Shown in pieces: positions 42,554-51,407 of a stretch of 64,000 nucleotides of DNA (position 1 is its first letter; every line of letters starts with the position of its first letter). The translations under genes and the position numbers were made by a program. The stretch covers positions 124,001 through 188,000 of the forward strand of contig NZ_BCTW01000007.1 of assembly GCF_001590965.1 (NCBI RefSeq), in the 5' to 3' direction. The notes under the pieces are model-generated. The model searched no databases, was not told where the DNA came from, and was given only the letters and a program-made list of their open reading frames with translations. This DNA comes from Novosphingobium lentum NBRC 107847. Lineage in GTDB: Bacteria > Pseudomonadota > Alphaproteobacteria > Sphingomonadales > Sphingomonadaceae.

Positions 42554-44218
42554 ATGGCGAAGGTTCCTCAGACGATTATCGAACAGCGTGGTGACCAGAT
42601 GTTTCCGACGCTCGGGCCGGGCGAAATGGCCCGGCTTGCGCGTTTCGGGACTCGGCGCAATTTTGGCACTGCGACGGCCATCGTATCGACCGGAGAAGCG
42701 GGCCACGGCCTGACGCTGGTCCTGTCTGGCAAGGTCGAGGTCACCCAGCGCGACAACGGTGAGGCCTTGCACATCGTCACCCACGGGCCGGGTTCGTTCA
42801 TGGGGGAACTCGCGCAGCTTTCCGGTCGGCCGTCGCTGGTCGATGCCCATGCTCTCACGCCGGTCGAAGCCATGATCATCCCGCCGGAGCGCCTGCGGGC
42901 GCTGTTGATTGCGGAGGCGGATCTGGGCGAGCGGATCATGCGCGCGCTGATCCTGCGGCGGGTAGGATTGATCGAATCCGGGGCCGGGGGGCCAGTCATT
43001 GTCGGCCATGCCGGCGACCGCGCCGTGCTCAATCTGGCGGGGTTTCTCGGGCGAAACGGACACCCACACCAGCAACTGGACCCTGCTGAAGATGCCGGGG
43101 CAAGGGCGCTCGTCGAACGGTTCAGCGTCTCGGCCGACGAAATGCCGATCGTGCTGTGCCCGGGTGGCCAGTTGCTGCGCAATCCGAGCGAGAGCGCGCT
43201 TGCCCGGTGCATCGGAATCGTCGGGCCGATCGATCAGGACAAGGTGTTCGACGTTGCTATCGTCGGGGCGGGGCCAGCGGGACTTGCGACCGCCGTCTAT
43301 GCCGGTTCAGAAGGATTGTCGGTCCTCGTGCTGGATTGCCGCTCATTCGGTGGCCAGGCCGGCGCTTCGGCAAGGATCGAGAACTACCTGGGTTTTCCCA
43401 CCGGGATTTCGGGAATGGCGCTGATGGCCCGGGCTTACAACCAGGCGCAGAAGTTCGGGGTTGAAGTGGCAATTCCCGACGAAGCAACCAGGCTGGAGTG
43501 CAGCACGAACCCGGTACGGCTCGATCTCGCCACCGGCGAAACAGTCCAGGCCCGCGCCGTGGTGATCGCGACCGGCGCACGCTATCGCCGACTTGACGTG
43601 GACGGCCTCGAAAATTTCGAGGGCTCCGCGGTCCACTATTGGGCATCCCCGCTGGAAGCAGCACTGGTCGCCGGAGAGGATGTCGTGCTGGCTGGCGGCG
43701 GAAACTCGGCTGGGCAAGCTGTTGTCTTTCTCGCCACGCACGCGCGGTCCGTGACGGTGATCGTCAGGCGGCCACTGGAAGCGACCATGTCCAGTTATCT
43801 GGTCGACCGCATTGCAGGACTGACCAACGTGAACCTCGTCGTGGACTCGGAAATCGTCTCACTCGAGGGCAGTGGCGAAACACTCGCGGCCGTGATCTGG
43901 CGAAACAACCTCACCAAAGGTGAAGTCCGTCACGAAACCACGCACCTGTTTTCGTTCATTGGCGCCGACCCCAACACGGACTGGCTTGCAGCTGCCGGGC
44001 TCAAGGTCGATTCGAAGAATTTTCTCTGCACCGGACCATCAGCCGGGGAGGGGCGCCATCCGCTCGAGACGAGCCGCCGCCGCGTCTTCGCGGTCGGCGA
44101 CGTGCGCTCGGGATCGGTCAAACGCGTCGCCTCGGCGGTGGGCGATGGCGCGCAAGTGGTCGCAGCCATTCATGCCCTGCTTGCGGTAGAAGAGACGATC
44201 GACCGGGCCCCTTCTTGA
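42554..44218 (+). CDS. Thioredoxin-reductase-like flavoprotein with cyclic-nucleotide-binding-like domain
   Basis: A 554-residue protein in three parts: a CRP/cNMP-binding-like domain (about 10-135, with SGKVEVTQRD and GSFMGELAQLSGRPS, the phosphate-cassette region), a short thioredoxin-like linker, and a class II pyridine nucleotide-disulfide oxidoreductase domain with FAD motif VAIVGAGPAGLATAVYAGSEG at about 236 and NADPH motif GGGNSAGQA. The redox Cys pair found in true thioredoxin reductases (CxxC) is absent; the matching place reads SAVHYWASPLEAALVAG. It therefore probably passes electrons to another acceptor or senses redox. It follows the broken UBP zinc-finger gene, whose family normally partners it. 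Confidence 0.88.
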   Translation: MAKVPQTIIEQRGDQMFPTLGPGEMARLARFGTRRNFGTATAIVSTGEAGHGLTLVLSGKVEVTQRDNGEALHIVTHGPGSFMGELAQLSGRPSLVDAHALTPVEAMIIPPERLRALLIAEADLGERIMRALILRRVGLIESGAGGPVIVGHAGDRAVLNLAGFLGRNGHPHQQLDPAEDAGARALVERFSVSADEMPIVLCPGGQLLRNPSESALARCIGIVGPIDQDKVFDVAIVGAGPAGLATAVYAGSEGLSVLVLDCRSFGGQAGASARIENYLGFPTGISGMALMARAYNQAQKFGVEVAIPDEATRLECSTNPVRLDLATGETVQARAVVIATGARYRRLDVDGLENFEGSAVHYWASPLEAALVAGEDVVLAGGGNSAGQAVVFLATHARSVTVIVRRPLEATMSSYLVDRIAGLTNVNLVVDSEIVSLEGSGETLAAVIWRNNLTKGEVRHETTHLFSFIGADPNTDWLAAAGLKVDSKNFLCTGPSAGEGRHPLETSRRRVFAVGDVRSGSVKRVASAVGDGAQVVAAIHALLAVEETIDRAPS

Positions 44219-44330
44219 ATGGCGGTCGCAATGGGACGACCGCTGTTCCGATCCAGGCTCGCGAAGCTGGTCCGAATGCAAACGGTCCACTTTCTGCCAC
44301 GGATGAAATTTGAACCTCGCAGTTCGGCCG

Positions 44331-44810
44331 CTACCCCGTCTTGCGAAAGAACAGCGCGTCGAGCGAGAGACGTCCACCGCCCATGGCGATCAGCGGCAGC
44401 AGCAGGCCCGCCCAGCTGAGGTGCGTCGGCCAGGCATCGGGATAGACGAAGACCTCGATCACCAGTGTCATCCCCAGCAGCGCGGCTGCCGAAACGCGAG
44501 TGAACAGGCCCAGAAACAGCAGGATCGAGAACAGGTGTTCCGAAACGGTCGCCATCACCGTGGCGATTTCGGGCGGAATCAGCGGCAAGGCATATTCGGT
44601 GCGGAACAGTTCATAGGCGCTGTCGGTGATGGTGAAGACGCCCGAGACTTTGGTGCGGCCGGACAGGAAGAACACGGCGCCGATGCCCAGCCGCTGGACG
44701 AGCAGCAGCAAGGATGGCGACAGGACCTGACCCAGCAGCGTGGTCACGCGCGTGCGCGGTGTGGCAAGGATGGTATCGGAAGTCGGGGCGTTGAAAGTGG
44801 TTGTGGTCAT
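44331..44810 (-). CDS. DoxX family membrane protein of the bufferin operon
   Basis: A 159-residue membrane protein with about four hydrophobic segments: [24 protein letters not shown] (the DoxX start), [43 protein letters not shown] and [15 protein letters not shown]. DoxX proteins are common last genes of buf operons and may link to the quinone pool. The ATG at 44810 is used since the conserved part then starts properly; it is 28 bases after the stop of the DUF2063 gene. Same strand as bufA, bufB and bufC. Confidence 0.85.
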   Translation of the reverse strand: MTTTTFNAPTSDTILATPRTRVTTLLGQVLSPSLLLLVQRLGIGAVFFLSGRTKVSGVFTITDSAYELFRTEYALPLIPPEIATVMATVSEHLFSILLFLGLFTRVSAAALLGMTLVIEVFVYPDAWPTHLSWAGLLLPLIAMGGGRLSLDALFFRKTG

Positions 44811-44838
44811 CGTCTTGGCCTTTCGTGAGCTAACGGTT

Positions 44839-45558
44839 TCAGGACAACATCGCGGCAAATGCGCCGCTGGTGAGAAGCAGGGCGAACGCACCGGCAAGAT
44901 CGGCATCGGGAAATTCGTGCGCTACGGCCGCGCTTGCGGTTCCCAGACTTTCCTCATCGGCCAGCCGCACGAGGAGCGCGTACTGCGCCTGATCGAGCGC
45001 ATGGCCGACCACGACCAGCGCCGGACGTGTGAACAGCGCGCCGAACCCGGTCCAATCGGGTGCGCACTCGGCGCAGTCGTCGTCCTGATGCGCCAGCCAG
45101 ATCGGCATGGCCGGGGTCGCCAGCCATGCAAAACGCGTTGCGGGATGGAGTGCCAGTCGGGTTGCAAGAAACGCCTCGGGGCCCAGCGTCTGCAAGTCCG
45201 CAGGCTCCAGCATCGGCGCATCAGCCGCGTGCAGCGCTTCGACCCACAGGCGTTCGCACTGCGCCACGTCGGCCAGATAGGGCAGTTCCTCGCTCACTGG
45301 ATGATCCGCGAGCCAGCGGGCAAAGTGTGCGCCATAGTGCGCCAGCACCGCGTGTTCGGGCGGGTGGGCGACCGCATGTTCGGTCGCTAGCGGCGCGAAG
45401 CCCTCGTCGCCGACCAGGCGACGACACACCGGATAGTTGGCAGCCAGCGCATCGACCGCGCCGAGCAGCACGGTGTTGCGGTAGATCGCCAGCGGGCCCT
45501 GCTGCGGGCGATCGAGCGCAGCGGCCAGCTCGCGCTGGAAGGTAGCCAGATCAGCCAT
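44839..45558 (-). CDS. bufC: BufC-like DUF2063 partner protein
   Basis: A 239-residue protein of the DUF2063 (HvfC/BufC) family: an N-terminal [47 protein letters not shown], a helical domain once called DNA-binding but now regarded as a partner that presents the precursor peptide to the DUF692 oxidase. The second half resembles the C-terminal domain of the same family. Its start overlaps the stop of bufB by eight bases (ATGGCTGA), and both follow bufA, which fits a peptide-maturation unit. The ATG at 45558 is preferred to an upstream one inside bufB. Confidence 0.85.
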   Translation of the reverse strand: MADLATFQRELAAALDRPQQGPLAIYRNTVLLGAVDALAANYPVCRRLVGDEGFAPLATEHAVAHPPEHAVLAHYGAHFARWLADHPVSEELPYLADVAQCERLWVEALHAADAPMLEPADLQTLGPEAFLATRLALHPATRFAWLATPAMPIWLAHQDDDCAECAPDWTGFGALFTRPALVVVGHALDQAQYALLVRLADEESLGTASAAVAHEFPDADLAGAFALLLTSGAFAAMLS

Positions 45559-46417
45559 GGGCCATGACCTTTGCCTGCGGTGCAAGCAGCCGGGTTGCGC
45601 GGTTGCGTTCAACCATCAAGGTGGCGAAATCGGGCACGTCGCGATCGCGTTCGAGCAGTACCGGGCGCGAGCCGTGCCGCATCACGAAGTCCGCAAGCAG
45701 CGACCACACCGGCGCGGCGACGGGGGCGCCGTGGTTGTCGACCAGCAGGTCGAGCGTCGGATCAGCTTCGGCCCCGGCAATATGAATTTCGCCGACGCTT
45801 GCGGCAGGGATGGCGTCGATATAGGCCGCCGCATCGAACCCCAGGTTGTGCGCGCTGACGTGGACATTGTTGAGATCGAGCAGCAACCCGCAGCCCGTGC
45901 GCCGCACGATTTCGCGCAGGAAATCGGGCTCGCTCCAGTCATGGCCGGTAATGGTGAGGTAGAGCGAGGGGTTCTCGATCAGGATCGGCCGGCGCAAGGC
46001 ATCCTGCGCTTCGGCGATGTTCGCGCAAGTCGCGTCCAGCGCCTCGTGGGTGCGGGGAAATGGCAGCAGGTCGGGATAGGCGCGGTGGTCCTCGCGCGAC
46101 CAGGCAAGGTGTTCCGAGACCAGCTGTGGCTCGAACCGCCCGACCAGCCGGGCCAGCGCGGAAAGGTGATCGCGATCGGGTCGGTCAGGGCTGGAGAGCG
46201 ACAAGCCCACGCCGTGGATCGACAGATCGGCCGCCTCGCGCAGCGCGGCCAGCATCGCCAGCCGCGGCCCACCCGCAACCATGTAGTTCTCGGCATGAAC
46301 CTCGAACCACAGCCCCACCGCCGTGCCGTCGGCAGACGTATCAGCCGACTGGCAGGCATTCAGCGCGTCAGCAAAGTGCTGGGCCTTGAAGCCGATCCCG
46401 GCGGTGGGGGTCATCAT
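45551..46417 (-). CDS. bufB: BufB-like DUF692 multinuclear non-heme iron oxidase
   Basis: A 288-residue TIM-barrel enzyme of the DUF692/MNIO family: GIGFKAQHFADAL at the N-terminus, VHAENYMVAGGPRL, SIHGVGLSLSSPD, VSEHLAWS, LIENPSLYL and LLLDLNNVHVSAHNLG, the His/Asp/Glu positions that bind two or three iron ions. MNIO enzymes modify Cys residues of small peptides; in buf operons they convert Cys of the bufferin core to thiooxazoles that hold copper. It lies 44 bases after bufA and overlaps bufC, so substrate, enzyme and partner are together. Confidence 0.92.
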   Translation of the reverse strand: MMTPTAGIGFKAQHFADALNACQSADTSADGTAVGLWFEVHAENYMVAGGPRLAMLAALREAADLSIHGVGLSLSSPDRPDRDHLSALARLVGRFEPQLVSEHLAWSREDHRAYPDLLPFPRTHEALDATCANIAEAQDALRRPILIENPSLYLTITGHDWSEPDFLREIVRRTGCGLLLDLNNVHVSAHNLGFDAAAYIDAIPAASVGEIHIAGAEADPTLDLLVDNHGAPVAAPVWSLLADFVMRHGSRPVLLERDRDVPDFATLMVERNRATRLLAPQAKVMAHG

Positions 46418-46461
46418 GGCAGCGTGCTCCTCAGCTCGCGCTTGGGGTCATCTGGGAGAGG

Positions 46462-46734
46462 TCAGCGCGGGGTCAGCGAGCCCATGCCCTTGGGGGTCTT
46501 GATCGAGGCGCAGGTGCCCTTGGTGACATACTTCCAGGAATTGCCCTGGTAGTTGGAGTGCGACGTACCGGCACAGCTGGTGCCCGCACCCGCCGCGCAA
46601 TCGTTCTTGCCGGCGAGCGAAATGCCGAAGCACTTTTCCTTGGTCGGCTGCGGCGCAACCGGGCCGGCATGGGCGATGCCGGCGAACAGCGTGGCGGCGA
46701 GTGCGGCGCTGGCGATCGAGAGGGTCTTGTTCAT
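46462..46734 (-). CDS. bufA1: Bufferin-type precursor peptide (DUF2282)
   Basis: A 90-residue precursor: signal peptide [23 protein letters not shown] (cleavage after residue 23), then a core with [37 protein letters not shown] and [12 protein letters not shown]. The four Cys are at 35, 46, 54 and 75, in the DUF2282 pattern now called bufferin BufA1, in which KCFG and NDCA Cys are processed by BufB/BufC. The mature peptide is periplasmic and expected to buffer copper. AAGGAC lies upstream of the ATG at 46734. It is the first gene of the operon with bufB, bufC and doxX. Confidence 0.92.
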   Translation of the reverse strand: MNKTLSIASAALAATLFAGIAHAGPVAPQPTKEKCFGISLAGKNDCAAGAGTSCAGTSHSNYQGNSWKYVTKGTCASIKTPKGMGSLTPR

Positions 46735-47049
46735 GGCAGGCGTCCTTTTCTTCAATGGCTGGCCCGGTGAGAGGGACGGCGAGGATGCTGCCACGGGCAG
46801 ATCGGATCACCGCTGAGCCGGTCGGGACCGTCCCGGCTGACAGGACATTGCCCCGGATCGGCGACCTTGCGCCAATTCCAAGGCTTCATCGGTTCGATGC
46901 ACGAAAGGCATGGCAGCGCGCTGCGACCGATGACTTTCCGGCATGGAACCGCAAACCAATCGGCATTTTCAACCGCCGCGTGCCTAAGCGAAAACAGCGC
47001 GACATTTCGCGGGCGGCACCTCTGCAGCCCCCCATCGAGGAGCACTGCC
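46735..47049. other. Divergent promoter region of buf operon and NDH-2 gene
   Basis: A 315-base gap with no coding likeness. The only structured element noticed is CGGGAC-C-GTCCCG at 46823-46835 (perfect 6-bp arms, one-base spacer), about 90 bases before bufA1. It may be an operator or part of a 5' UTR hairpin. No metal-regulator consensus was recognised. Confidence 0.5.
46823..46835. promoter_or_regulatory. Inverted repeat in the buf/NDH-2 divergent region
   Basis: CGGGAC-C-GTCCCG, perfect 6-bp arms with a single-base spacer. In the right place for a regulator of the bufferin operon; binding protein unknown. Confidence 0.35.
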
Positions 47050-48399
47050 ATGAGCCTTTTCCGCCAGACCCGGCCAGTCGCTGCCGTCCCGATAAGGCGC
47101 CCGCGCGTGGTGGTGATCGGCGCGGGCTTCGGCGGACTTGCCGCCACGCGCGCGCTCGATGGTGCCGATGTCGACATCACGCTGGTCGACCGGCGCAACC
47201 ACCACGTGTTCCAGCCGCTGCTCTATCAGGTGGCGACCGCGGCGCTGTCGCCCGCCGACATCGCCGGGCCGGTCCGCGCGATCGTGTGCAGACAGCGCAA
47301 CGTGCAGGTCATCCTCGACGCGGTGTGCGGCATCGATCGGACGGCACGCGTGGTGAAGCTGGAAAGCGGGCGCGACCTGCCCTACGATTGGCTGGTGCTC
47401 GCGACCGGTGCGCGCCATTCCTATTTCGGGCGCGATGATTGGGCCGTTCATGCCCCCGGCATCAAGTCGATCGAGGATGCCACCGCCGTCCGGCGCAAGA
47501 TTCTGCTCGCGCTGGAACGGGCCGAGACCGAGACCGACAAAGTGCGCCGTTCGGCCTTGCTCACATTCGTGGTGATCGGCGGGGGCCCGACTGGGGTCGA
47601 ACTCGCGGGGGCCATCGCCGAGCTGGCGCACCGCTCGGTCAGCCGCGATTTCCGCTCGATCACGCCGCATTGCTCACGCGTGGTGCTGGTCCATCGCGGC
47701 AAGCGCCTGCTCGAACCGTTCCCTGAAGCATTGTCTGCCTCCGCGCTGCGCGATCTCACCAAGCTGGGCGTCGAGGTCAGGCTGGATACCGCCGTGACGG
47801 GGGTCGGCTGCGATCACGTGATGCTCGGCGACGAGACGATTGCGGCACATACCGCGGTCTGGGCGGCGGGCGTCATGGCCTCACCCGCGGCAAAGTGGCT
47901 GGGCCACGAATCCGACCGGTCGGGGCGCGTCGCCGTGGACGAAAACTTCCATCCCTCAGGCGATGCCCGCATCTTCGTGATCGGCGATACCGCCAGTTGC
48001 AATGGGGCCAACGGTCGCCCGTTGCCCGGCATCGCCCCCGTCGCCAAGCAACAGGGTGCACATGTGGCGCGCGCGATCCTGGCGGCCGAGACGGGCGCTC
48101 CGCCGCCAAGCTTTCGCTATCGCCACTATGGCAACCTGGCCACCATCGGTCGCAGCCACGCGGTCATCGACTTCGGTCGGTGGCAGGTCGAAGGGCTTGC
48201 CGCCTGGCTGATCTGGTCGATGATCCATGTCTTCTTTTTGGTCGGCTTCCGCAATCGGTTCAGCGTGGGCTGGGGCCTGTTGTGGAACTACCTGACCTAC
48301 GCTCGCCATGCGCGGCTGATCACCGGCGAGATCGAGCCGGTGCCGGTGAACGCAGCTGAGCCGGTAGTCCCGCCCCCCGCGCAATTGGTGCCCGCATGA
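47050..48399 (+). CDS. Type II NADH dehydrogenase-like flavoprotein
   Basis: A 449-residue NDH-2: FAD motif VVVIGAGFGGLAATRAL near residue 20, NHHVFQPLLYQVATAALSP (characteristic of NDH-2), NAD motif FVVIGGGPTGVELAGAIAEL near 180 and IFVIGDTASC in the second FAD-binding part. The C-terminal 80 residues (GLAAWLIWSMIHVFFLVGFRNR) form the amphipathic membrane anchor. It passes electrons from NADH to quinone without pumping protons. GAGGAG precedes the ATG. It overlaps the redoxin gene by four bases (ATGA), and is divergent from the bufferin operon; co-regulation under copper or oxidative stress is possible. Confidence 0.92.
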   Translation: MSLFRQTRPVAAVPIRRPRVVVIGAGFGGLAATRALDGADVDITLVDRRNHHVFQPLLYQVATAALSPADIAGPVRAIVCRQRNVQVILDAVCGIDRTARVVKLESGRDLPYDWLVLATGARHSYFGRDDWAVHAPGIKSIEDATAVRRKILLALERAETETDKVRRSALLTFVVIGGGPTGVELAGAIAELAHRSVSRDFRSITPHCSRVVLVHRGKRLLEPFPEALSASALRDLTKLGVEVRLDTAVTGVGCDHVMLGDETIAAHTAVWAAGVMASPAAKWLGHESDRSGRVAVDENFHPSGDARIFVIGDTASCNGANGRPLPGIAPVAKQQGAHVARAILAAETGAPPPSFRYRHYGNLATIGRSHAVIDFGRWQVEGLAAWLIWSMIHVFFLVGFRNRFSVGWGLLWNYLTYARHARLITGEIEPVPVNAAEPVVPPPAQLVPA

Positions 48400-49139
48400 A
48401 CGCGGCGGACGTCGCTGGCGGCTTTTATGCTAGGGTGGAGTCCATGGAGGACAGCCCGATCCCCGATGCACCACCCGATCGCCGCGCAGACATGCTTCCC
48501 GAGCCCCTCGCCTCGCGCCTCATGCGCGAGGCCGAGGCGACCCGTGCGCGCAGTCCCGGCTACATCGCCGCACTCGAACGCTTCGTCGCCCGGCTGGTGG
48601 CGGCCAAAGCCGGCGAGACCGCGCCGCGTGTGGGCGATCCGATGCCGCCGTTCCTCATGCCCGATCACGATGGGCACCTCGTCAGCCTCGACACGATCCT
48701 GCGCCAGGGTCCGGCGGTGCTGGTGTTCCATCGCGGCCACTGGTGCCCGTTCTGCAAGGTGAGCATGACCGCGCTGGCTGAGATCCAGGACCGGCTCGGT
48801 CCGGCCAGACTCCACGCGATCTCGCCGCAGATTGCGCAATATGCACGCCAGATGCGCGACCTGTCGCGCGCGCGGTTCCCGTTCCTGACCGATATCGATG
48901 CGGGATATGCGCTGTCCCTCGGGCTGGCTGTGTGGCTCGACGACGATCTGGCCAGATTCCACCGGAACGCGGGACGCGATCTTCATGCCTATCATGGCGG
49001 CGGCCAGTGGATTGTCCCGATCCCGGCAGTGTTCGTCGTCGATCGCGCGGGCATTGTCCGATCGCGCCACGTCGATCCCGACTATCGCCGCCGGATGGAG
49101 CTCGATGCGCTGCTCGCCGCCGTGACGGCCGCTGCCTGA
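48396..49139 (+). CDS. Peroxiredoxin-like AhpC/TSA family protein
   Basis: A 247-residue thioredoxin-fold protein. The AhpC/TSA domain begins near residue 75 (APRVGDPMPPFLMPDHDGHLVSLDTIL) and the redox site is HRGHWCPFCKVSM, with CPFC near residues 117-120, a thioredoxin-type Cys pair rather than the single peroxidatic Cys of standard peroxiredoxins. The N-terminal 70 residues are helical. It is translationally coupled to the NDH-2 gene. It likely reduces peroxides or disulfides; direct electron source unknown. Confidence 0.87.
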   Translation: MNAADVAGGFYARVESMEDSPIPDAPPDRRADMLPEPLASRLMREAEATRARSPGYIAALERFVARLVAAKAGETAPRVGDPMPPFLMPDHDGHLVSLDTILRQGPAVLVFHRGHWCPFCKVSMTALAEIQDRLGPARLHAISPQIAQYARQMRDLSRARFPFLTDIDAGYALSLGLAVWLDDDLARFHRNAGRDLHAYHGGGQWIVPIPAVFVVDRAGIVRSRHVDPDYRRRMELDALLAAVTAAA

Positions 49140-49141
49140 CG

Positions 49142-50023
49142 TCAGTAGGACTGAAGCGCCGACCAGTCCGCAGCACGAACCAGCGCGAGCAAGGCCGCTG
49201 CCGCATCCGAGCGCGCGCGCCCGGCAGTTGCATGCGCTGCCACCGTGCGCGTGTGGCCGGGTTCAGGGCAGCGCGTGCGATGCAGGTGATCGAGCCGCAT
49301 CGCGCTCGCCGGCAACATCGCAACGCCGAATCCGGCCGTCACCAGCACCTCCAGATCGCGCGCGCAGGTCACTTCATGCGCCCGGTCGCGGCACAGGCCC
49401 GCCCGGTCAAGCACGTCGGACGGAATCTCTTCGGCATCGGCATGGACCAGCAACCGCGCGTCGCCGCCGACCGCTGCCGGCTCGACGTCAGCGCCCTGCG
49501 GAAAGTCCGCCGCCATGACCAGCTCGAACGCCTCGGCGAACAGGGGCCACGAATCGAGCCGGTCCCAGCCTTCGCTGAGCGCGCCGCCAATCGCCACCTC
49601 GATCTCGCCGATCTTGAGCCACTCGGCAATTTGGGCTCCGTTGCCGCGCATCACGCGCAACTGCAGCCCGGCAAAGGCAGCGCGGACTTCATTCAGCGAC
49701 GGCAGCAGCAGGTCGAGATCGAACGAGCGGGTGATCCCCACCGCCAGCACGCTGACCTCGCCGCGCTGCACTTGCGCCGCCAGCGATTTGGCACCCAGCG
49801 CGCTGTCATGACATTGGGTCAGCAACGGCAGCATCCGCATGCCGAGGTCGGTGAGGTGGCTCAGCCGCCCTTCGCGCCGGATGAGCTCGCCACCGAGTTC
49901 CTCCTCAAGCTGGCGGATCGCGCGAGTCAGTGCGGGCTGGGTGACATGGCACTGCTCGGCCGCGCGGGTGAAGTTGAGGGTCTTCGCCACGGCGAGGAAA
50001 TAGCGGACTTGCTGCATTTCCAT
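49142..50023 (-). CDS. LysR-type transcriptional regulator
   Basis: A 293-residue LysR regulator: winged HTH at residues 1-60 (MQQVRYFLAVAKTLNFTRAAEQCHVTQPALTRAIRQLEEELGGELI) and an effector-binding domain containing two Cys (ACLCRDRAH/CARDLEV area), a hint of redox sensing as in OxyR relatives. It ends two bases after the redoxin stop, convergent with it. An inverted repeat at 50044-50056 lies 21 bases upstream of the start. Target genes may be the NDH-2/redoxin pair but this is inferred. Confidence 0.93.
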   Translation of the reverse strand: MEMQQVRYFLAVAKTLNFTRAAEQCHVTQPALTRAIRQLEEELGGELIRREGRLSHLTDLGMRMLPLLTQCHDSALGAKSLAAQVQRGEVSVLAVGITRSFDLDLLLPSLNEVRAAFAGLQLRVMRGNGAQIAEWLKIGEIEVAIGGALSEGWDRLDSWPLFAEAFELVMAADFPQGADVEPAAVGGDARLLVHADAEEIPSDVLDRAGLCRDRAHEVTCARDLEVLVTAGFGVAMLPASAMRLDHLHRTRCPEPGHTRTVAAHATAGRARSDAAAALLALVRAADWSALQSY

Positions 50024-50043
50024 GATGGCGATTTCCTAACCCC

Positions 50044-50056
50044 GCGCACTATGCGC
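50044..50056. promoter_or_regulatory. Inverted repeat upstream of LysR gene
   Basis: GCGCA-CTA-TGCGC, perfect 5-bp arms with 3-base spacer, compatible with a LysR T-N11-A autoregulatory site. Confidence 0.35.
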
Positions 50057-50237
50057 AATCGATGCCAGTCAATCAAGCCGCATGGAACAATCTGGGATCA
50101 GCCCCGGCCACTTTGCGCATTCAACTCCTGATGGGCGGACGTTCACGTATGGGAAGTTGCGTTTTGCGATTTTTGTCCGTTACCGTGATTTTTTTGCAAA
50201 ATCTGCTCCGACCGACTGCGATTTTGGGCATTTTGCA

Positions 50238-51212
50238 TCATCGTTGCCTTGCATCGCCGCGCAGTGCCCGTGGCGACACACCGAAACGGCTGCGGAACGC
50301 GCGATTGAAGTTGCTGATGTTGCCGAAGCCGTGCTGGTACGCGATTTCGCTGATGTTCAGCGCCGACTTGTCCGGGTCTTCTATATCGGCCCGGCAATTT
50401 TCCAGCCGCCGTGTCCTGATCCAGCGGGCAACCGAGGCGCCTTCGCGTTCGAACAGTTTGTTGACATAGCGGATGCTTACGCCGTGCGCCCCGGCGATTG
50501 CGCTCGGCGACAGGTCTTCATCGTCGAGGCGCTGTTCGATATACTCCTGTATCCGGCGCAGCGTCGACTTCTGGTGGTTGCTGGTCCGGTCGGGGCTGGT
50601 CCCGACCTGGTTGCCCAGGCTCATCGCGATCAGGTCGAGGAGGTGATTGGCGATGCGGTTCGCCTCGGCAGGCTCGATCCTTGGCGCTTCTTCCAGCGCG
50701 GTGTGCAGCATCGTGGAAGCGACGTGACCCGTTCCGGCGCTGCCATCAAGCCTTTGGGCCATCACATCGGACGAGGATCGCAGGCGCCCTTCCAGCCGAT
50801 AGCGCGGCACGCGCACCCAAAGCGCGTCGAAGCTGCGCGGGACTTCGATGGTGTATTCGCGCGTGCTGTCGAGGATGGCGATGTCGCCGGGTTGCAAGTC
50901 TGCCTGGTGGCCCGCTTGCGACAAAGTCGCTTCGCCCGCGAGGAGGAAGCCGATGAAATAGTTGTTGTGGCTCGACTGGGCAATCGTGCGGGCGGAACGG
51001 ATCACGCGATGCGCGCCGCCACGGGTGACAGCGCGAATGAACGTCAGATCGCCAAACGGATAAGGGTACATCCTGCCGACCAGGCGGGCTGCAGGATCGA
51101 CCTGCTGGAATTCCAGTTCGACGAACACGTCCGAAAGGCCCGCCTCCCACGCCGACTTGCCGCCCGCGATGGGAACGAAATCACCGGTTCGTTCGAGTCT
51201 CCGCCGACGCAT
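50238..51212 (-). CDS. AraC-family transcriptional regulator
   Basis: A 324-residue regulator with an N-terminal sensing domain like AraC_binding_2 (about 30-200, with ELEFQQVDPAARLVGRM and LQPGDIAILDSTREY) and a C-terminal AraC HTH pair: LSPSAIAGAHGVSIRYVNKLFEREG and NISEIAYQHGFGNISNFNRAFRSRFG. It is divergent from the large catabolic operon starting with the TonB receptor at 51515 and is its probable activator. Three AAAATGCAAA repeats between the two are the candidate binding sites. Ligand unknown. Confidence 0.93.
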   Translation of the reverse strand: MRRRRLERTGDFVPIAGGKSAWEAGLSDVFVELEFQQVDPAARLVGRMYPYPFGDLTFIRAVTRGGAHRVIRSARTIAQSSHNNYFIGFLLAGEATLSQAGHQADLQPGDIAILDSTREYTIEVPRSFDALWVRVPRYRLEGRLRSSSDVMAQRLDGSAGTGHVASTMLHTALEEAPRIEPAEANRIANHLLDLIAMSLGNQVGTSPDRTSNHQKSTLRRIQEYIEQRLDDEDLSPSAIAGAHGVSIRYVNKLFEREGASVARWIRTRRLENCRADIEDPDKSALNISEIAYQHGFGNISNFNRAFRSRFGVSPRALRGDARQR

Positions 51213-51244
51213 GGCCCATCCTTGTCATCAGAAAACTTCATCAG

Positions 51245-51254
51245 AAAATGCAAA
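51245..51254 (+). repeat. AAAATGCAAA repeat 1
   Basis: AAAATGCAAA, 33 bases upstream of the AraC gene start; one of three identical copies in the region. Confidence 0.55.
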
Positions 51255-51298
51255 TCGTTGCTGGGTGGTGGAGATGAGAAACGATCAGAAAACTACCC

Positions 51299-51308
51299 AA
51301 AATGCAAA
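51299..51308 (+). repeat. AAAATGCAAA repeat 2
   Basis: AAAATGCAAA within the 13-mer CCCAAAATGCAAA; 54 bases from repeat 1. Confidence 0.6.
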
Positions 51309-51397
51309 AAATATGATTATATAACAGATATATGAATGTACACGCAGGTTGCGTGCGGTATCCTGCCTTGCTGCAGCGAATAATGCACCCGGTTCCC

Positions 51398-51407
51398 AAA
51401 ATGCAAA
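51398..51407 (+). repeat. AAAATGCAAA repeat 3
   Basis: AAAATGCAAA within CCCAAAATGCAAA; 99 bases from repeat 2 and about 108 bases before the TonB receptor start. Confidence 0.6.
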
